Assembly (NCBI GenBank): GCA_910591455.2
Contig: OU342817.1
Location: 19,093,798 to 19,157,797 of the forward strand
Origin: Pholis gunnellus
Lineage: Eukaryota > Chordata > Actinopteri > Perciformes > Pholidae
Length of the DNA: 64,000 bases
Direction of reading: 5' to 3'
In this document: positions 47,836-60,010 of the stretch, in pieces
Numbering within the stretch: position 1 is the first letter of the stretch
How the letters are laid out: the number at the start of each line of letters is the position of its first letter
Position numbers and translations under genes: made by a program
Notes under the pieces: generated by a model
The model's input: only the letters and a program-made list of their open reading frames with translations
Databases searched by the model: none
Told to the model about the DNA's origin: nothing

Positions 47836-50349
47836 GCATGACTTTTAAAGCTACACTAATTCATATTATTAGGCTAACAATGGTTCAGATAATTAGATTA
47901 TCACTTCTACGGAGTATTTCAGCCTACTGTTTGGGTTTTACAGCCATTTCAGTTTTCTCGACCGGCTGGTGAACATTGCGTGGCATTCAGCAGCTAATGA
48001 GCCAGATAGGAGTGACTATTGGACTTAAATAAAACTGCAACAATTATGTTAATGTTGTGTTTACAATTAGTTCCACTACCCCCTGTGTGGCAACAAAAAA
48101 AAAAAAGCTAACGTTACAGCTCAGCCAAGGAGGACGCCACTGACATTAACATCTCACGCTGTCACGAGCACGAGCTTCTAGTCCATGAGTATGCGCTTGC
48201 TGCCATCTGCGCGGTGATACGGTAGAGAGAAAATAGTTCCGACATGAAACCGCTCACAACGAGGTGGGCGAATCGTCTTGAGTAACCGGGTCATGATTTC
48301 TGGAACGCGACGTTAATGTTGCGCTTTTCAAATGTTTGTTTTTATTTAGACTGATGAAAAGCACTACAGGTAAGAGTGAAAATATGTACTGTCCCTTTAA
48401 TGCCATGTGCTTATAGTAAGGATGACAATCCATGAAATCGCTTTACCTAAAAATCAACCGCATGTGAGCGGGAAGAAGGAATTTTTAAACTTTAATTGTA
48501 ATGGCTCGGAGCGAGGTTGGACTGTAAACAGTAAGACAGCAGAGCAGAGCAGTGACGATAGAAATGAGAGAAAATGTGTCTGGGACGTTACTGAATACTA
48601 CTACTGGGTTGTTGCTGTAGCTGGTCTGGGATCAAGCTGTGAGGACAAGAAGACAACACACCAAAAAGTGGAATATTTGGCTGAGGCTGCCTGTGTGATT
48701 GGCTCCTCCTCCTTGATGACATTATTTCCCAAATAACAGCTGTCTTCCAGCAGTGCTGCACCTGGTTCTGTTACGACCCGGTCATGTGTGACCAGAGTAC
48801 AGTTGGAACCGTTCCATAATGTTTTTATTCAGATGAACCCGTTAAAGACTGTGTGTCTGAAAGGAGCTAAAGAGAAGGAAAAGTGATAAATAACACAGGG
48901 GAGGTGTGTTACCAAAACGGGAGAGGGCTGTCCAGCCCTGAGAAAAGCAGCCCCCCCCCCCCCCACACACACACACACACACACACACAGTCCCAGGCTT
49001 ACAGCTGCCATTCAGCACTCACATACACACACAGAGCCAGGGAGCAGGTTGGGTTCAAGCGCAACAAATTACCTAAATATGGTTCTGAAAGGGCCTTTGA
49101 AAAAAATAGCTCAATTGGAAAACCGTTGAAAATGATCATAACACTAAAAGAAACCGGGGGGGGGGGGGATTTAAGAGCCCCGTTGTGTGGACACAATGTC
49201 AGAGCCCTGTCCATAATTTCACTGACTTCAGAGGACGGGAGAGGAAGAGTGGGAAGGGCCCCTTTTTTTTCCCTGATTGTATGTTTTCGTGGAGTTGGAG
49301 GGAGGGCGACCCATTAAAACAGAAACACAAGGGGAGAGGAAGAAAATCAGAAAAAACTAATTTTCAGCCCGAGTGGTTTTTCCAAATGAAATCTAAAGGT
49401 CCGAAACACAATGGAGTCCTTTTTCCCCCCTTCTTTTGCTATGTGTGTGTGTGTGTGTGTGTGTGTGGACGTACACGGGGGGTTGGTTGGTGGTGGGTTA
49501 CCTTTTAAAGAGTGCCCAGCAGTGGACGTGTTTGGCATTTGTGGCCCTTGTCACTCGATTGTACGTTCACCACAGTGGCCGCTGTTAAGCTGACGTTGGG
49601 CGCTGCCTGCGAGTCAGCGAGGGGGGCAGAAATCATGTCTGACTCTTCTACCCCAACCTGCCCTCACGGCTCTTTCCCTCTCACTCTCTCTCTCGGATCA
49701 CATCTGTTTGTTGGCCCCTCACCCCCAGAGGCAGTCAACACGGTTGCTGAGCACTGCTGTTAACTAAACTGGCTGACTGGCAGCTCAATATGTTTCTTAC
49801 ATAAGGACGGCGAGAGGGCGCGAGGGAGACAAACTTTCTAGTTTCACCTGTAATAAGCGCACTCGTGTTTTTAAGGAGCGCATGGTCCATTAAGCCGACA
49901 ATACACAGCTCCAGGAGTCACAAGCGCTGAAATAATACGTGGCGACACTCACACGCCTGCACACGGACCCCGACTGCAAACAAACCACGATAACCAGGGA
50001 AACCAACTCTAAAATACGGGCTGAAGCGCTTTTCTTTGTCGATCAACAGGAGGAAGAAGCGCAATTGCCAAAATCACTTCAGCCGGTTTAATTCTGTCTT
50101 CGGGAGCAGTGAGACCAGTCACACACTTGTTTCATCATCACAATGTATGCAGCCCTTCAGCAATTGCAGAGTCAAAGTCCCGCCAGTCATATTTATTGGC
50201 ATTTGGAGACACGTATCAACTGCTTCATTCAAAATTAACTCAACTAATTGGGTGATGTTTGGACAAGATGTAATTAAATTGCTGCCAACATTGCCACGAA
50301 ACCTGTCCTGCCAGTTCAGGATCACGCCGCGCTCATTTGCTTTGCATCT

Positions 50350-50780
50350 GTAGCGCCCCCTAGAGGTCAATTTGAATTAAACTTTCAGGGTTTGTTACAG
50401 GCACTCTTGTGGACACATCCTGCAGGTTTTGTGATGACCGGCCAAACGGTTGTTGACTTTGTTCGAGTTTTATCTTGAAAACTTAGCAAGATATCAACAA
50501 GCTGTTGCTACATTTCCATAAGCTTGATCCAATAACGATACACAGGTTTAGGAAGAGATGTCAAAATTGCGGAGAATCTTGTCTGGTGGACTTCTTGTCC
50601 AAGAGGCCTTTTTTGTACGGCACATTGTGCTGGACATGTGTGTCAAATTCGTTTTTTTTTTTTTTCAAATTGCGTTTTTAGGCATTAATTAAAGCGCCAC
50701 CATGTGGCCGATTGGAGTCTTATTTACAGTTTTGTGCCAAGTTTCACGTTTCTAGCTCGTTCAAGCTCATGTGAATTTAA
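50350..50780. repeat. Possible dispersed repeat with GCGCCACC ends
   Basis: It begins TAGCGCCCCCTAGAGGTCAA and includes AAAGCGCCACCATGTGGCCG near its other end, phrases I associate with non-coding fish repeats. No second copy in the window. Confidence 0.35.
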
Positions 50781-51131
50781 GGCCAGACAACAAATAATAA
50801 CAGACCCACACAAACTAAATAAAAAAAACGCTCAACACATCCCGAGTGGGGCCAAGTTTAGCCCCCGGGGCCACAGTCTGGGCTTCACAGTTTTGTCACA
50901 GCTTCGGAGCAAAAGTCACAACCTAGAGTTACCAAACATGGTGTGTGTTTATATATTTATCATTTTAAATAACTGTGGCATGTGTTCAGGTCTTGTCCGT
51001 AATTCTGCCTGTGTGAGTGCGTGTGAATGTGCGCTTATGTATCTGTGAAAATCAAGAATATGTGAATGTGCTTATGAAGTAATCTAATATGTGGACGTAA
51101 TGTATAAGCGTGTCGTCCGTTATGTTCCCAT

Positions 51132-51134
<3 letters not shown>

Positions 51135-51194
<60 letters not shown>

Positions 51195-51382
51195 GGCATC
51201 CTGACCTCGGGGAGGTTGTGGTTGTGTGTTCCACTATTTCTTTCCATTTAGCTTCCACTTCACAGCCTACAGCACACATTAGCCAAACAAACCCCTGGGA
51301 AATGGTGCACATAGCACACACGCACACGCACACGCACACGCACGCACACACACACACACACACGCACACGCACACACACACA
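51135..51382. repeat. (GT)29 and (CA)n facing pair
   Basis: GT at 51135-51192 and a CACG/CA tract at 51319-51382, in opposite orientation with about 125 nt between. Confidence 0.85.
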
Positions 51383-52098
51383 CTAAGGCTCCCCACCCAG
51401 TGGGTACACAGAACTGTGGGGTAATCTCGGCCTTACAAAACCTCACTCCTGTGTATTGACAAAGTGGCTGTGTCTGCATTGTTGCACCTCACACAACATA
51501 CCTCTTCACTAGACAACTACCACAAGCAAAATGTACATTTTGCTTGTGTGAGACAAAACTTATAGTTGAATCGCAGTGTGAGAATGTTTCCGCATCTCCC
51601 CTCCAAGCAGCTATTTATGTAAACTATGGTCATCATCATCAAGACCTCATCATTTCTGACTAATGACTTAATGGTACAAATGTCCCGAACATTCGTATTG
51701 GGGCCGACCCAGGCTAAAAAAAAAGTGTTGTCCACCACAGCCTGCTGGTTTTGCAGCGTTGCTCTCCGATAGGGAACCGTCACACTGGGCTCTACAGAGT
51801 ATTATTTGTAGTATATTCTCTAGTAAAATGACCTGGCTCATATCATATCAATGATTCTAGACCATCAGCTTCATAGTTTTGAACCAGGACCTCCAGTATG
51901 TGCATCAAGTAGGTTGAGCAAAATAAGTTAATTGTGTCAGATACATGTTAAATCACCATTTGGGTGAATATAAGTATCGGGACGGAGGTATCAGCAGAGA
52001 CGAACTGGAATCTGGGCCCAAAAACACTTGCTTGGGACATTCCTAGTTCATGGTGAAAATGACCGTTCTTTTAGTTTTTTATATATTTTGCTTGATTT

Positions 52099-52166
52099 AG
52101 ATGTGGTTGTCATCAAACCCTGGCTCTGAGAAGAATCAGAACTAGGGTTTGATGACAACCACATCT
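52099..52166. repeat. 68-nt hairpin with perfect 23-bp stem
   Basis: The arms 52099-52121 and 52144-52166 are exact reverse complements (AGATGTGGTTGTCATC and GATGACAACCACATCT at their bases). Inside them TCTGA (52125-52129) pairs with TCAGA (52136-52140) around a GAAGAA loop. The size matches a pre-miRNA, but perfect pairing is more typical of a young inverted duplication. I do not recognise it as a known miRNA. Confidence 0.85.
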
Positions 52167-53119
52167 GATAAACAGAATGTGGAACTGTGAGAATTCATTC
52201 GTTTCTGGTCATATAGAATCAAAAGGTTTTGCTGTTGTGTTTAGAATATCAGGTTTAAGAGTCAATGTCCCTGCGGACAGAGCTCCACTCCGAACATCTT
52301 TAAAAGAAAACGTGTGAATGAAAAGTCACGGGCTGACATTAAAAGGCCTGCCAGTGTGAATCTTTGATCGGAGGCCAGTCTTCAGTGACCTCTTCCTCCA
52401 TTTGGCCTCCGTGGTGATGGAGTGCCAGCGCTGGTCTGCACAGCCAGACGCATGAATACAGCGCCTCCTCCTCCTCCTACATCTCTATACATACACAGCA
52501 GACATTTTAAAGACGAGTCGAAAAGACGTAACCAAGGAGTAGAAAATAAAAACAAAGGGACGGCTATTGGTCCAGTAACGGCTAGTGCCAGGGCACCATC
52601 TGCTCATCCGTTCGGTGGAAGTGGAGGTGGCTTCCAGGGCAGTCAAAGACGATGCAGGAAGATTGAGGAGAGGGGTGGGGGGCCCCCTTTGAACGCTGTG
52701 AACGAGCCGGGGGAATTAAGTTTTTGGACAGAAAGGGGTCCCGGCAGAGGGCTACCAGCCGAGCCAAGCGGTAGCAGGAAGCGGGCGCCTTGTGTGTCAC
52801 GAGATTTACGGTGACGGATCCATCCACCGGGCCATCTGTGGCCAGCGTAAATAAATTTAACCAGAGTGCAAAGAAAGGGCAGGGACGTCAATAGAGAAGG
52901 AAAAAAAAAGAAAGATGTTGCACTATTTTGAGGAAACTACAACAGGAGAGGGCGATTTTGGCTCTCTGAGCAGAGGAAGAGAAGAGCGGATTAAACATGA
53001 AATGAAAGAGGAATAAAAAGTCTTGTGAAAAGACGGAGGAGGGAGAAGAGGGAACTTTATGAAAACCGAAGTGACAGTTGGCGATGGGAGAGCAACGTTT
53101 GAGATTCTGTAATTCCGTA

Positions 53120-53126
53120 ACACACA

Positions 53127-53194
<68 letters not shown>
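53120..53194. repeat. (CA)n microsatellite
   Basis: About 75 nt of CA with one CT interruption at the left end. Confidence 0.95.
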
Positions 53195-53198
<4 letters not shown>

Positions 53199-54568
53199 CT
53201 TTCATTCTGTGTCGATGTCTCTGAGCCACGGCTGACATCACTGCCTGCCGCCGCTGGCCCCTGCCTTGAGAGGTGTCCGATCACGAGAGCGGAGCTGCTG
53301 TTGGAAGTGTGCTTGAGCTGTTGTTTCAGCTGGAGTGGTGCAATCTTCCCGTGTTTACCATCCTAGATAAGACTTGCCGGTTACACTCTAACCCCTGCAG
53401 TACTTTTTTTTTTCTTCAAAATTAGGACAAATAAGTGACCAATGAATGTTATGAGAGCAATTTTAAATCTAAATTTTGGCTCAGAGAGAAAAAAACAAAA
53501 GTCCAGCGTTATTTGTGAAGTACACTTGTGCCTTCATCTGAGCTTAATCTAAAGTGTTTTTTTCCCCTCCAATATCTAAATGAGGCTCAGTTACGCGCCT
53601 TCTTCGCTGTGTCAACCTTTAAATGGCTTTTTAATTCTCTATTTCCTGCCAAATCAAGTGAATTGACCTTAAACAACGAGGCACTGAGTGTTGGCCAGGG
53701 AACAAAACTCTCAGATTTGGAGAGCAAACAAAGACGTCACCTACCGCAGCGATTCCTTAAAATAAAATGAAATAAGCAGTCATTTAAAGTCAGCGATAGG
53801 TGGAGGCTCTGGCCTAGAAAGTGGGACTGCTATATGGTTATTTGAATCTCAAATCCTAAAAGGCACAGCTCCAACTTTTGAGTTGATAAAATCCACTTTT
53901 TATTGAAGCTTGCACTGGGCCTGTGTGCCCCTAGTGGCTGTGAGGCGCCATGTCAGTCTCCACAGATCACACAGAGAACCGTCAGAGTTGACTTTTACCG
54001 TCCTCAGAGACACATCGGTACACAGGGGCAGTGAAAAGGTGCAGAACTTTGTGGAGAAAACACAGGCACATATCCACAATAAAACGTCTTCCATGGGGAA
54101 ACCAATCAAATGATCCTTGTGAAACTTTTGAAACTATTAAGTTGCCACATTTAAACTTTTTTCTTTTCTTTTTGCAACTCTCCAGCAGCGCTTAACCATG
54201 CAAATGACTGATTGGCAATCTGTCTGACTGACGCAGACAAACAAACAAAAGTTCTGAGAACTTAGACTGAAATCTCCATCCCTCAACCGCCTTCAAGTGC
54301 TGCGAGAGGAGAGAGCAGGCGAGACTGATAAGCCCCCCCCCCCTCCCCCCTCCCTCTTTTAAGTTCAGACGGCGCGCGTGAATTATAAAGAGGATATGCA
54401 TCTCAAAAGGACGCGGCAGGAAAAAGAAAAAAAAAGTAACCGAGGAGGAAAGCGAGGCTTCAAATGAGCGAGAATGTCAGAGGAGAGTCGGAGCTCTGAG
54501 CTTGTGTTTATCTCCGTCTCAAGTCGGACTGAAGAACTTGGGACTGAAGGGGGAGAGAGAGAGAGAGA

Positions 54569-54583
54569 GGGGGGGGGGGGGGG
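54569..54583. repeat. G15 homopolymer
   Basis: Fifteen G directly after a GA tract. Confidence 0.85.
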
Positions 54584-55262
54584 ACAGAAGTGACCTGACT
54601 GCCAATGACCCTAAACCTCTATTCAAAGCTTCACGTTTACCTCCCAGCCTCATCTCTGGAGAACACCCGGAGACATGTTTGTTTACCGAAGATGCACAGA
54701 TCAGATAAACGGGGAACGGCGAAGTCCAGACTGACTCAAGGGGTGCCGATTTGGGGGCGGTGTTTCGTTGAGGATGGGTGCTGAGCACCTCGGCCAACAG
54801 CAGGCGCTGACAGCTCTGCCTGCTGCGCTCAAACGGCAACACAACGATCACCCAGAGGGGGAAAATGTAGGCGTGTGTTGCAATCGTTTAAAAAAAAAGA
54901 AAGGGGAAAAAAAAGAGAAGGCAAACATACAAAACAGGAAAATAAAGGCATGTTGGAGCGAGGGACCATAAAGTACAGTGAAACGGAACCACCTGGCCAC
55001 TTGTGCTTAAATTGGGGAAAAGAGGAGGCAGAGGGGTGAATCAACTGGTGGTCCGGCAGCTGCATCCCACCAGTGACTTCCATCCATGTGTGGCGTTTTT
55101 CATTCATTTTTCTTTCTTTTTTTTTAATCTGTGTTACTGTGTTTTACTTAACAAAAGCAACACTTACCAGGATCCCGGCAAACTGCTTCTCTTCCATCCT
55201 TCAGGGACCTCGTCGGCAAAGATCCCCAGCCTCTCTGCTGCTGCTGCTGCCGCCTCTCTCTG

Positions 55263-55305
<43 letters not shown>

Positions 55306-55512
55306 GGGATGGACTCGTCTGCCTCTGGCTATCGCTGTAGTTTTCTGAGGTGGCGTTCGCTCGAGTGTCTCGGTCTCCCCCCTCGTTGCCTCTTCTGCGT
55401 TGCTTGCGAGTGTCGCTGGAGTGGCGTCGCCGCTTTGTGTCAATTCTGCCCTAATCCAGAAACTTTTCTATGCTGTGAAAGGAACATGTGACAGGCAGAG
55501 AGGGGTAGAGAG

Positions 55513-55515
<3 letters not shown>

Positions 55516-55568
<53 letters not shown>
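55516..55568. repeat. G53 homopolymer
   Basis: Fifty-three consecutive G on the plus strand, the longest homopolymer in the window. It could form multiple G-quadruplexes. The true length is hard to sequence and may be an assembly estimate. Confidence 0.9.
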
Positions 55569-55569
<1 letters not shown>

Positions 55570-56254
55570 GGAGGCGTGGATAGGGGTGGAGACAAGGCAA
55601 CACTTTTTAGTTACTTGTCTCTCTTGTTCAAAAACAATTCCTCCGTCTCTGTTTGTGACCTGCTACAAGGTAAAAAACAAACAAAAAAAAAACACACAAA
55701 ATCAACAGTTTGCACTTCGATGGACTAAGCGATTACTGAGAGGTGGAAGTTAAACCTCTGAGGAATCTGTTAGCGAGGATGCAGAAAGAGAGAGGGAGAA
55801 TTTAGAAAACATGTAACAGATTTGCATTTTGTAGCAAAGCAGCTGCCATAACAAAGTGCCCTTTTGTGTAAAGAGATTAACTGTTAGGGTAACGTTCAGA
55901 CTGCCCACCGACTGCCGCTGACAGCCAAACTGGAAAAGAACACTCGAAACACAGCCTGGATCTACAGGAAAGTGGCAAAAAGTACTTCTGACAGAGTGAA
56001 ATGTATCTGAAATGTTGGCGAGTTACTCACTACTACATTTTGTCCCCCCTTTTTAAAGTAATAAGCTAAATATTATTGAATTTTTTACCTGTGATGAATT
56101 TGATCGTCAAAATCAACTCCTGTGATAATACTGTAATAAAGCATGCATTGCTTTTTGAAGATATTACATTTCTGCAATGCTATTTAATTAAAAAGTATCC
56201 GTGGAGACCTTGAGAACTTCTACAGGATGAAGTACTGTGTATTGCATTACTGAT

Positions 56255-56422
56255 TCATCTGTAGATTATTCTCTAAATTAATCGATTGGTCGAACAAATG
56301 TCAGATTTATATTTTTTTTATGTACGTCACAATTTTCCAACAACCCAATAGTCCAAAACCCACACACACACAAAAAAATATGATAAATCAAATATCAAAA
56401 CAGCTGTTGATTCATTTTCTGC
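56255..56422. mobile_element. hAT-type MITE fragment, copy C
   Basis: CTGTAGATTATTCTCTAAAT, TAATCGATTGGTC and a TAGTCCAAAACCCA phrase match internal parts of the same MITE family. It abuts the 18S-carrying element, which may have inserted into it. Confidence 0.45.
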
Positions 56423-56540
56423 TAGAGCTGCAACAACGAATCGATAAAAATCGATTATTAAAAGAGTTGGCAACGAATTTCATTATCGATTCGTTGTGTC
56501 GCGCGATTACTACGCCACTCAATAAGTGGCGGAGATGTTT

Positions 56541-56662
56541 GAGTGTTCAAAGCAGGCCCGGTCGCCTGAATACCGCAGCTAGGAATAATGGAATAGGACT
56601 CCGGTTCTATTTTGTAGGTTTTTCTCTGAACTGGGGCCATGATTAAGAGGGACGGCCGGGGG
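56541..56662 (+). pseudogene. 18S rRNA fragment, upstream piece
   Basis: GAGTGTTCAAAGCAGGCCCG, CCTGAATACCGCAGCTAGGA, ATAATGGAATAGGACTCCGG and GGGGCCATGATTAAGAGGGA are nearly identical to the middle of vertebrate 18S rRNA. It stops in GACGGCCGGGGG, where intact 18S would continue with CATTCGTATTG. Not a functional rRNA. Confidence 0.95.
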
Positions 56663-56994
56663 AACCTCACCCGGCCCCGACACGGAGAGGATTGACAGAT
56701 TGAGGCTCTTTCTGGATTCTGTGGGTGGTGGTGCATTGCCGTTCTTAGTCGGTGGAGCGGTTTGTCTGGTTAACTCCGATAACGAACGAGACTCCGGCAT
56801 GCTGACTTGTTACGTGGCCCTGTGCGGTCGGCGTCCAGCTTCTCAGAGGGACAAGTGGTGTTCAGCCGCACGAGATTGAGCAATAACAGGTCTGTGATGT
56901 CCGGGGCTGCACGCGCGCCACACTGAGTGGATCAGTGTATGTCTACCCTTCGCCGAGAGGCGTGGGTAACCCGCTGAACCACACTCCTGATATT
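56663..56994 (+). pseudogene. 18S rRNA fragment, downstream piece
   Basis: It resumes at AACCTCACCCGGCCCCGACA, several hundred nucleotides further along 18S, and continues through GATAACGAACGAGACTCCGG, GAGATTGAGCAATAACAGGT and CTTCGCCGAGAGGCGTGGGT to GTAACCCGCTGAACC. It lacks about 10 nt between two GATG words (56896-56899 region) and carries scattered substitutions, mostly transitions. It ends near CCTGATATTAG. Confidence 0.95.
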
Positions 56995-57369
56995 AGTCCA
57001 ATTTTTTTTTTTTATTACTTTAACACCTCAGGGTTGTTCGAGCAACCTGTTTGTGCACTTTCTGAAGATTCTTTGCACCGTGAATTTGCACTGTCAGTTC
57101 TGATTTTGAATAAAGGGTTGGAAATTAATGCTTTTTTGTTTTTTGATCCGATCCATCGATAATCGAACAAATAATCAACAGATTAATCGATTATTAAAAT
57201 AATCGTTAGTTGCAGCCCTACTGCTGATAGACGATCTGTAAAGTCGTAAAACATGCAACTACATGCCTCCCTTCATCTGACTCTCTCACGGACTTAAGTG
57301 AATACAAAATAAAACGCCCAGACTACTAAAAGCTTCCCAGTACAAGGAGAAGAAAAAAGCATTACGAAT

Positions 57370-57371
<2 letters not shown>

Positions 57372-57459
<88 letters not shown>
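57372..57459. repeat. (CA)44 microsatellite
   Basis: About 88 nt of uninterrupted CA. Confidence 0.95.
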
Positions 57460-57462
<3 letters not shown>

Positions 57463-58529
57463 CAAAACTAGGTTAAAGTACTGAACTTTACCATCCACGT
57501 TATGATGGTTGATGAGAAAACACACGCAAAAGGGATAATAAAAAACCTACCCAACTTCTACATCAGAAAAAAAAGGGAAACCCGTGAGAAACTTTACTGG
57601 TGAGAAAATAGAAATGTGTGATCTAGTCCCATCATGCTGGTTGACTCTAATCCAAACTAATGTATATGCAAACAAGGAAGGAGTTGAGTCGAGCCCATTG
57701 GGCCATCCCAGGAGGAGGGGCAGTGAGAGGTTACAACCAGTTTATTTGCGGGACCTGACATGTCTGTGTCCAGGGGCTAACAATTAACTTCCAAGCACAG
57801 TTTGTTTGTTGAAATGATAACATCAGTTAATTTGTATTACTTTTCCTAGACTGAATACTGCTCATACAGCGGGGTGCTTCACACGGCGTAGAAGCATGGA
57901 AACAGGTTTAGGTTGTGGACGCATGCGTGATGGTGCTGCAGATGGTACGCACAAACACAAACACACACACACACACACACACAAGCCGCTGACCCCACAC
58001 CAATCAAGCGAGGATGGCGGGGGGAGAAGCGGGTTAAGAATAGAATAGACTGTTCTACAAAGCCTTCATTACAAACTAATTCAAACACCTGTTAACATGT
58101 TACCTGTGGCCAGTGTAACCTACCAGAGAAGACTGGGGTTAAAAAATAAGCTACTGCATCTTTGTTGCCCCCCCCCCTAGTCTAGCAATCATTACTAAAA
58201 GGTAGGGTTGCCAATCTTGAGAAAAATGATTCAACCAAAAGACTCAGCCCAGTGTTGCAAACTCTTTTCCAATTCCTCTTTTCCAGCACTAGCTCCAAAA
58301 GTTGCTAAATTTAGCAAGAAAGTCACTAAGTCGGAAACTCTGCCAGCCCGTCAAAGCCACTCCTACAAAATGACCATCATGACCATAACTTAGAAACATG
58401 GCTATTGTTAGCACTCATAGCTGTCAAGCTAGCAGCTTGTAGAAGATGAGCAATGAGTGCATGGGCAGAATGCACGCAGGTTGGTAGGGAGCTCGTGCAA
58501 TCATTACATTCGGACCGAATTAAATGATT

Positions 58530-58945
58530 GCGTCACGGGGCATGGTGGAGGACTCAAACGCAGACCAGGCAGAGTAGAGTGAAGCAGGAATTTTAATCAA
58601 TGAGATCGGAACAGGAGACTTAAAGAAATACAACAGGGAATCCACGGACGAGACAAGAGACGAGGGGGGAAAATCCAGCAGGACTGAAACCGGGCAGGCA
58701 GGGAGGGAGGGAAACCAGGAACAGGACAAGCCGAACAGGCGGGTAGACATTACAAGGATCTGGCAAGGAGTGACTGAGGGGCAGGTGTTTATGAAGAGGG
58801 AAGAACAGGTGAGAAGAGCTGTGCTGATGAGGGGGAAGTGCTTGATTAACGATCAGAGACAGGTGAAGAGAATTAGGCTGAGGGAGTGGCTGACAGGTAA
58901 AGTGGAGAAACACAAAGACACATAGAGGCAAAGCCTAATTATGAC
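58530..58945. repeat. Dispersed fish repeat (CACGG...ATGACAG)
   Basis: It starts GCGTCACGGGGCATGGTGGA, GGACTCAAACGCAGAC and ends AAGCCTAATTATGACAG. I know closely similar purine-rich sequence from many fish loci. Its class is not clear; it does not code. Confidence 0.5.
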
Positions 58946-59404
58946 AGATTGGATGAGCTCATTACAATCGCATTTTTTCTTTCCTTGTCAGAGCATTTGA
59001 TTTATTCATTGCTATCGGGATTTCAACACATTTCTTTTTTTTATAAAATTACAAGTAAACTTGTAAACAGTTGGTTATCGAGCCTGGCATTACTTGATTT
59101 ACATTGAACCTCCCTTTAATCTATTATGTGGTAAAAACACATACCAAAGCACTTCTGCTGGTTGCTGAATCCCTGTCGCACTGGAGAACATTTATGCTTT
59201 TGTTCTTTTACAGTTTCTGTGTGGACTTCACAATAGTTGTGCAGAACAAAATAAGCATTAATAAGAAAAGCCCTCCTCAAAGCTGCAAACCGTGACTTTA
59301 AATGTCCGCTCCATATGGCTCTTAACGCCGCTGGACACGCCGCTAGCTAATCGCTCCAATAACAGCTGCTTCCTCAGCTTGTCTACAATAGTAGAATTAT
59401 AAAA

Positions 59405-59580
59405 CTCGGCCTGTCCACACTACGAGGCAACCTTAGAGTTTTCAAACTTATCCGGCTTCTGTTGCGTTTCTAAACTCCTTTGTTTTCTGTGCTCTAAAAC
59501 TCCAGCCTAGTGTGGACGCTCAGTAGCAAAACGATATGCGTTTGAAAATGGAAATGTAGTAGTGTGGATGTAGCCTAAGT
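59405..59580. repeat. Possible dispersed repeat
   Basis: GGCCTGTCCACACTACGAGG and AGTGTGGATGTAGCC at the other end resemble a degenerate inverted pair typical of a widespread fish repeat. Confidence 0.35.
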
Positions 59581-59859
59581 CTCTGCAAGAATCGTGTGAT
59601 ATTTTACATGCCAAAAGGTAGACTGTATCTGAGCCAACTGCTAACCTAATTAACCGTCTCATTAGATTCTTATGAGGCTGCTTTTAAAGGGTAATCATAA
59701 GGGAGTAGATTGTAATTAAGACAATTAAGACACTGTGAATAAGTACAGGTTTCTTAATCAGTGGAAACAAGTCAATTAATGAATAAACAAATGGTTCAAT
59801 GGTAGTGGATGATGAAAGCTACACATTTTAAGTCACGCTTATGATGTGACTCAAGGGAT

Positions 59860-60010
59860 CACAGAGTCGGTTGGTCGGTCAGTCGTCCACCAATCTGGTC
59901 CGGACTATTGGATGGATTATCATGGAATTTGGTACAGACATTCATGGTTCCCTGACAATGACAACTTTGGTGATCCCCTGACTTTTCATCTAGCGCCATC
60001 ATCAGGTCAA
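59860..60010 (+). repeat. Dispersed fish repeat, copy 2
   Basis: CTATTGGATGGATTATCATG, GAATTTGGTACAGACATTCA and GGTGATCCCCTGACTTTTCA match the family also seen in reverse orientation at 7600-7830. Confidence 0.6.

Larger units (their letters stand above)
52167..56254. other. Intergenic stretch, no gene seen
   Basis: It contains CA repeats (53120-53194), a CT tract (55266-55299), the 53-nt G run, and otherwise sequence without recognisable coding or RNA signal. Confidence 0.4.
56423..57220 (+). mobile_element. hAT-type non-autonomous element carrying 18S rRNA sequence
   Basis: The element is 798 bp. Its left end is TAGAGCTGCAACAACGAATC and its right end TAATCGTTAGTTGCAGCCCTA reversed in sense, i.e. 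GTTGCAGCCCTA closing the element; these are terminal inverted repeats of the hAT type. The first 117 nt contain AATCGATAAAAATCGATTAT and TTCGTTGTGTCGCGCG, and the last 225 nt contain AATAAAGGG and ATCGATAATCGAACAAATAA, as in ends of autonomous fish hAT elements. Between them lies about 455 nt of 18S rRNA in place of transposase. The 18S sense and the element's AATAAA are on the same strand. No clear 8-bp target duplication was found, so the age is uncertain. Confidence 0.75.

Noticed and set aside
56541..56994. Functional 18S rRNA gene
   Set aside because: Only two fragments are present with a large internal deletion, a 10-nt deletion and substitutions, inside a transposon; no ITS, 5.8S or 28S follows.
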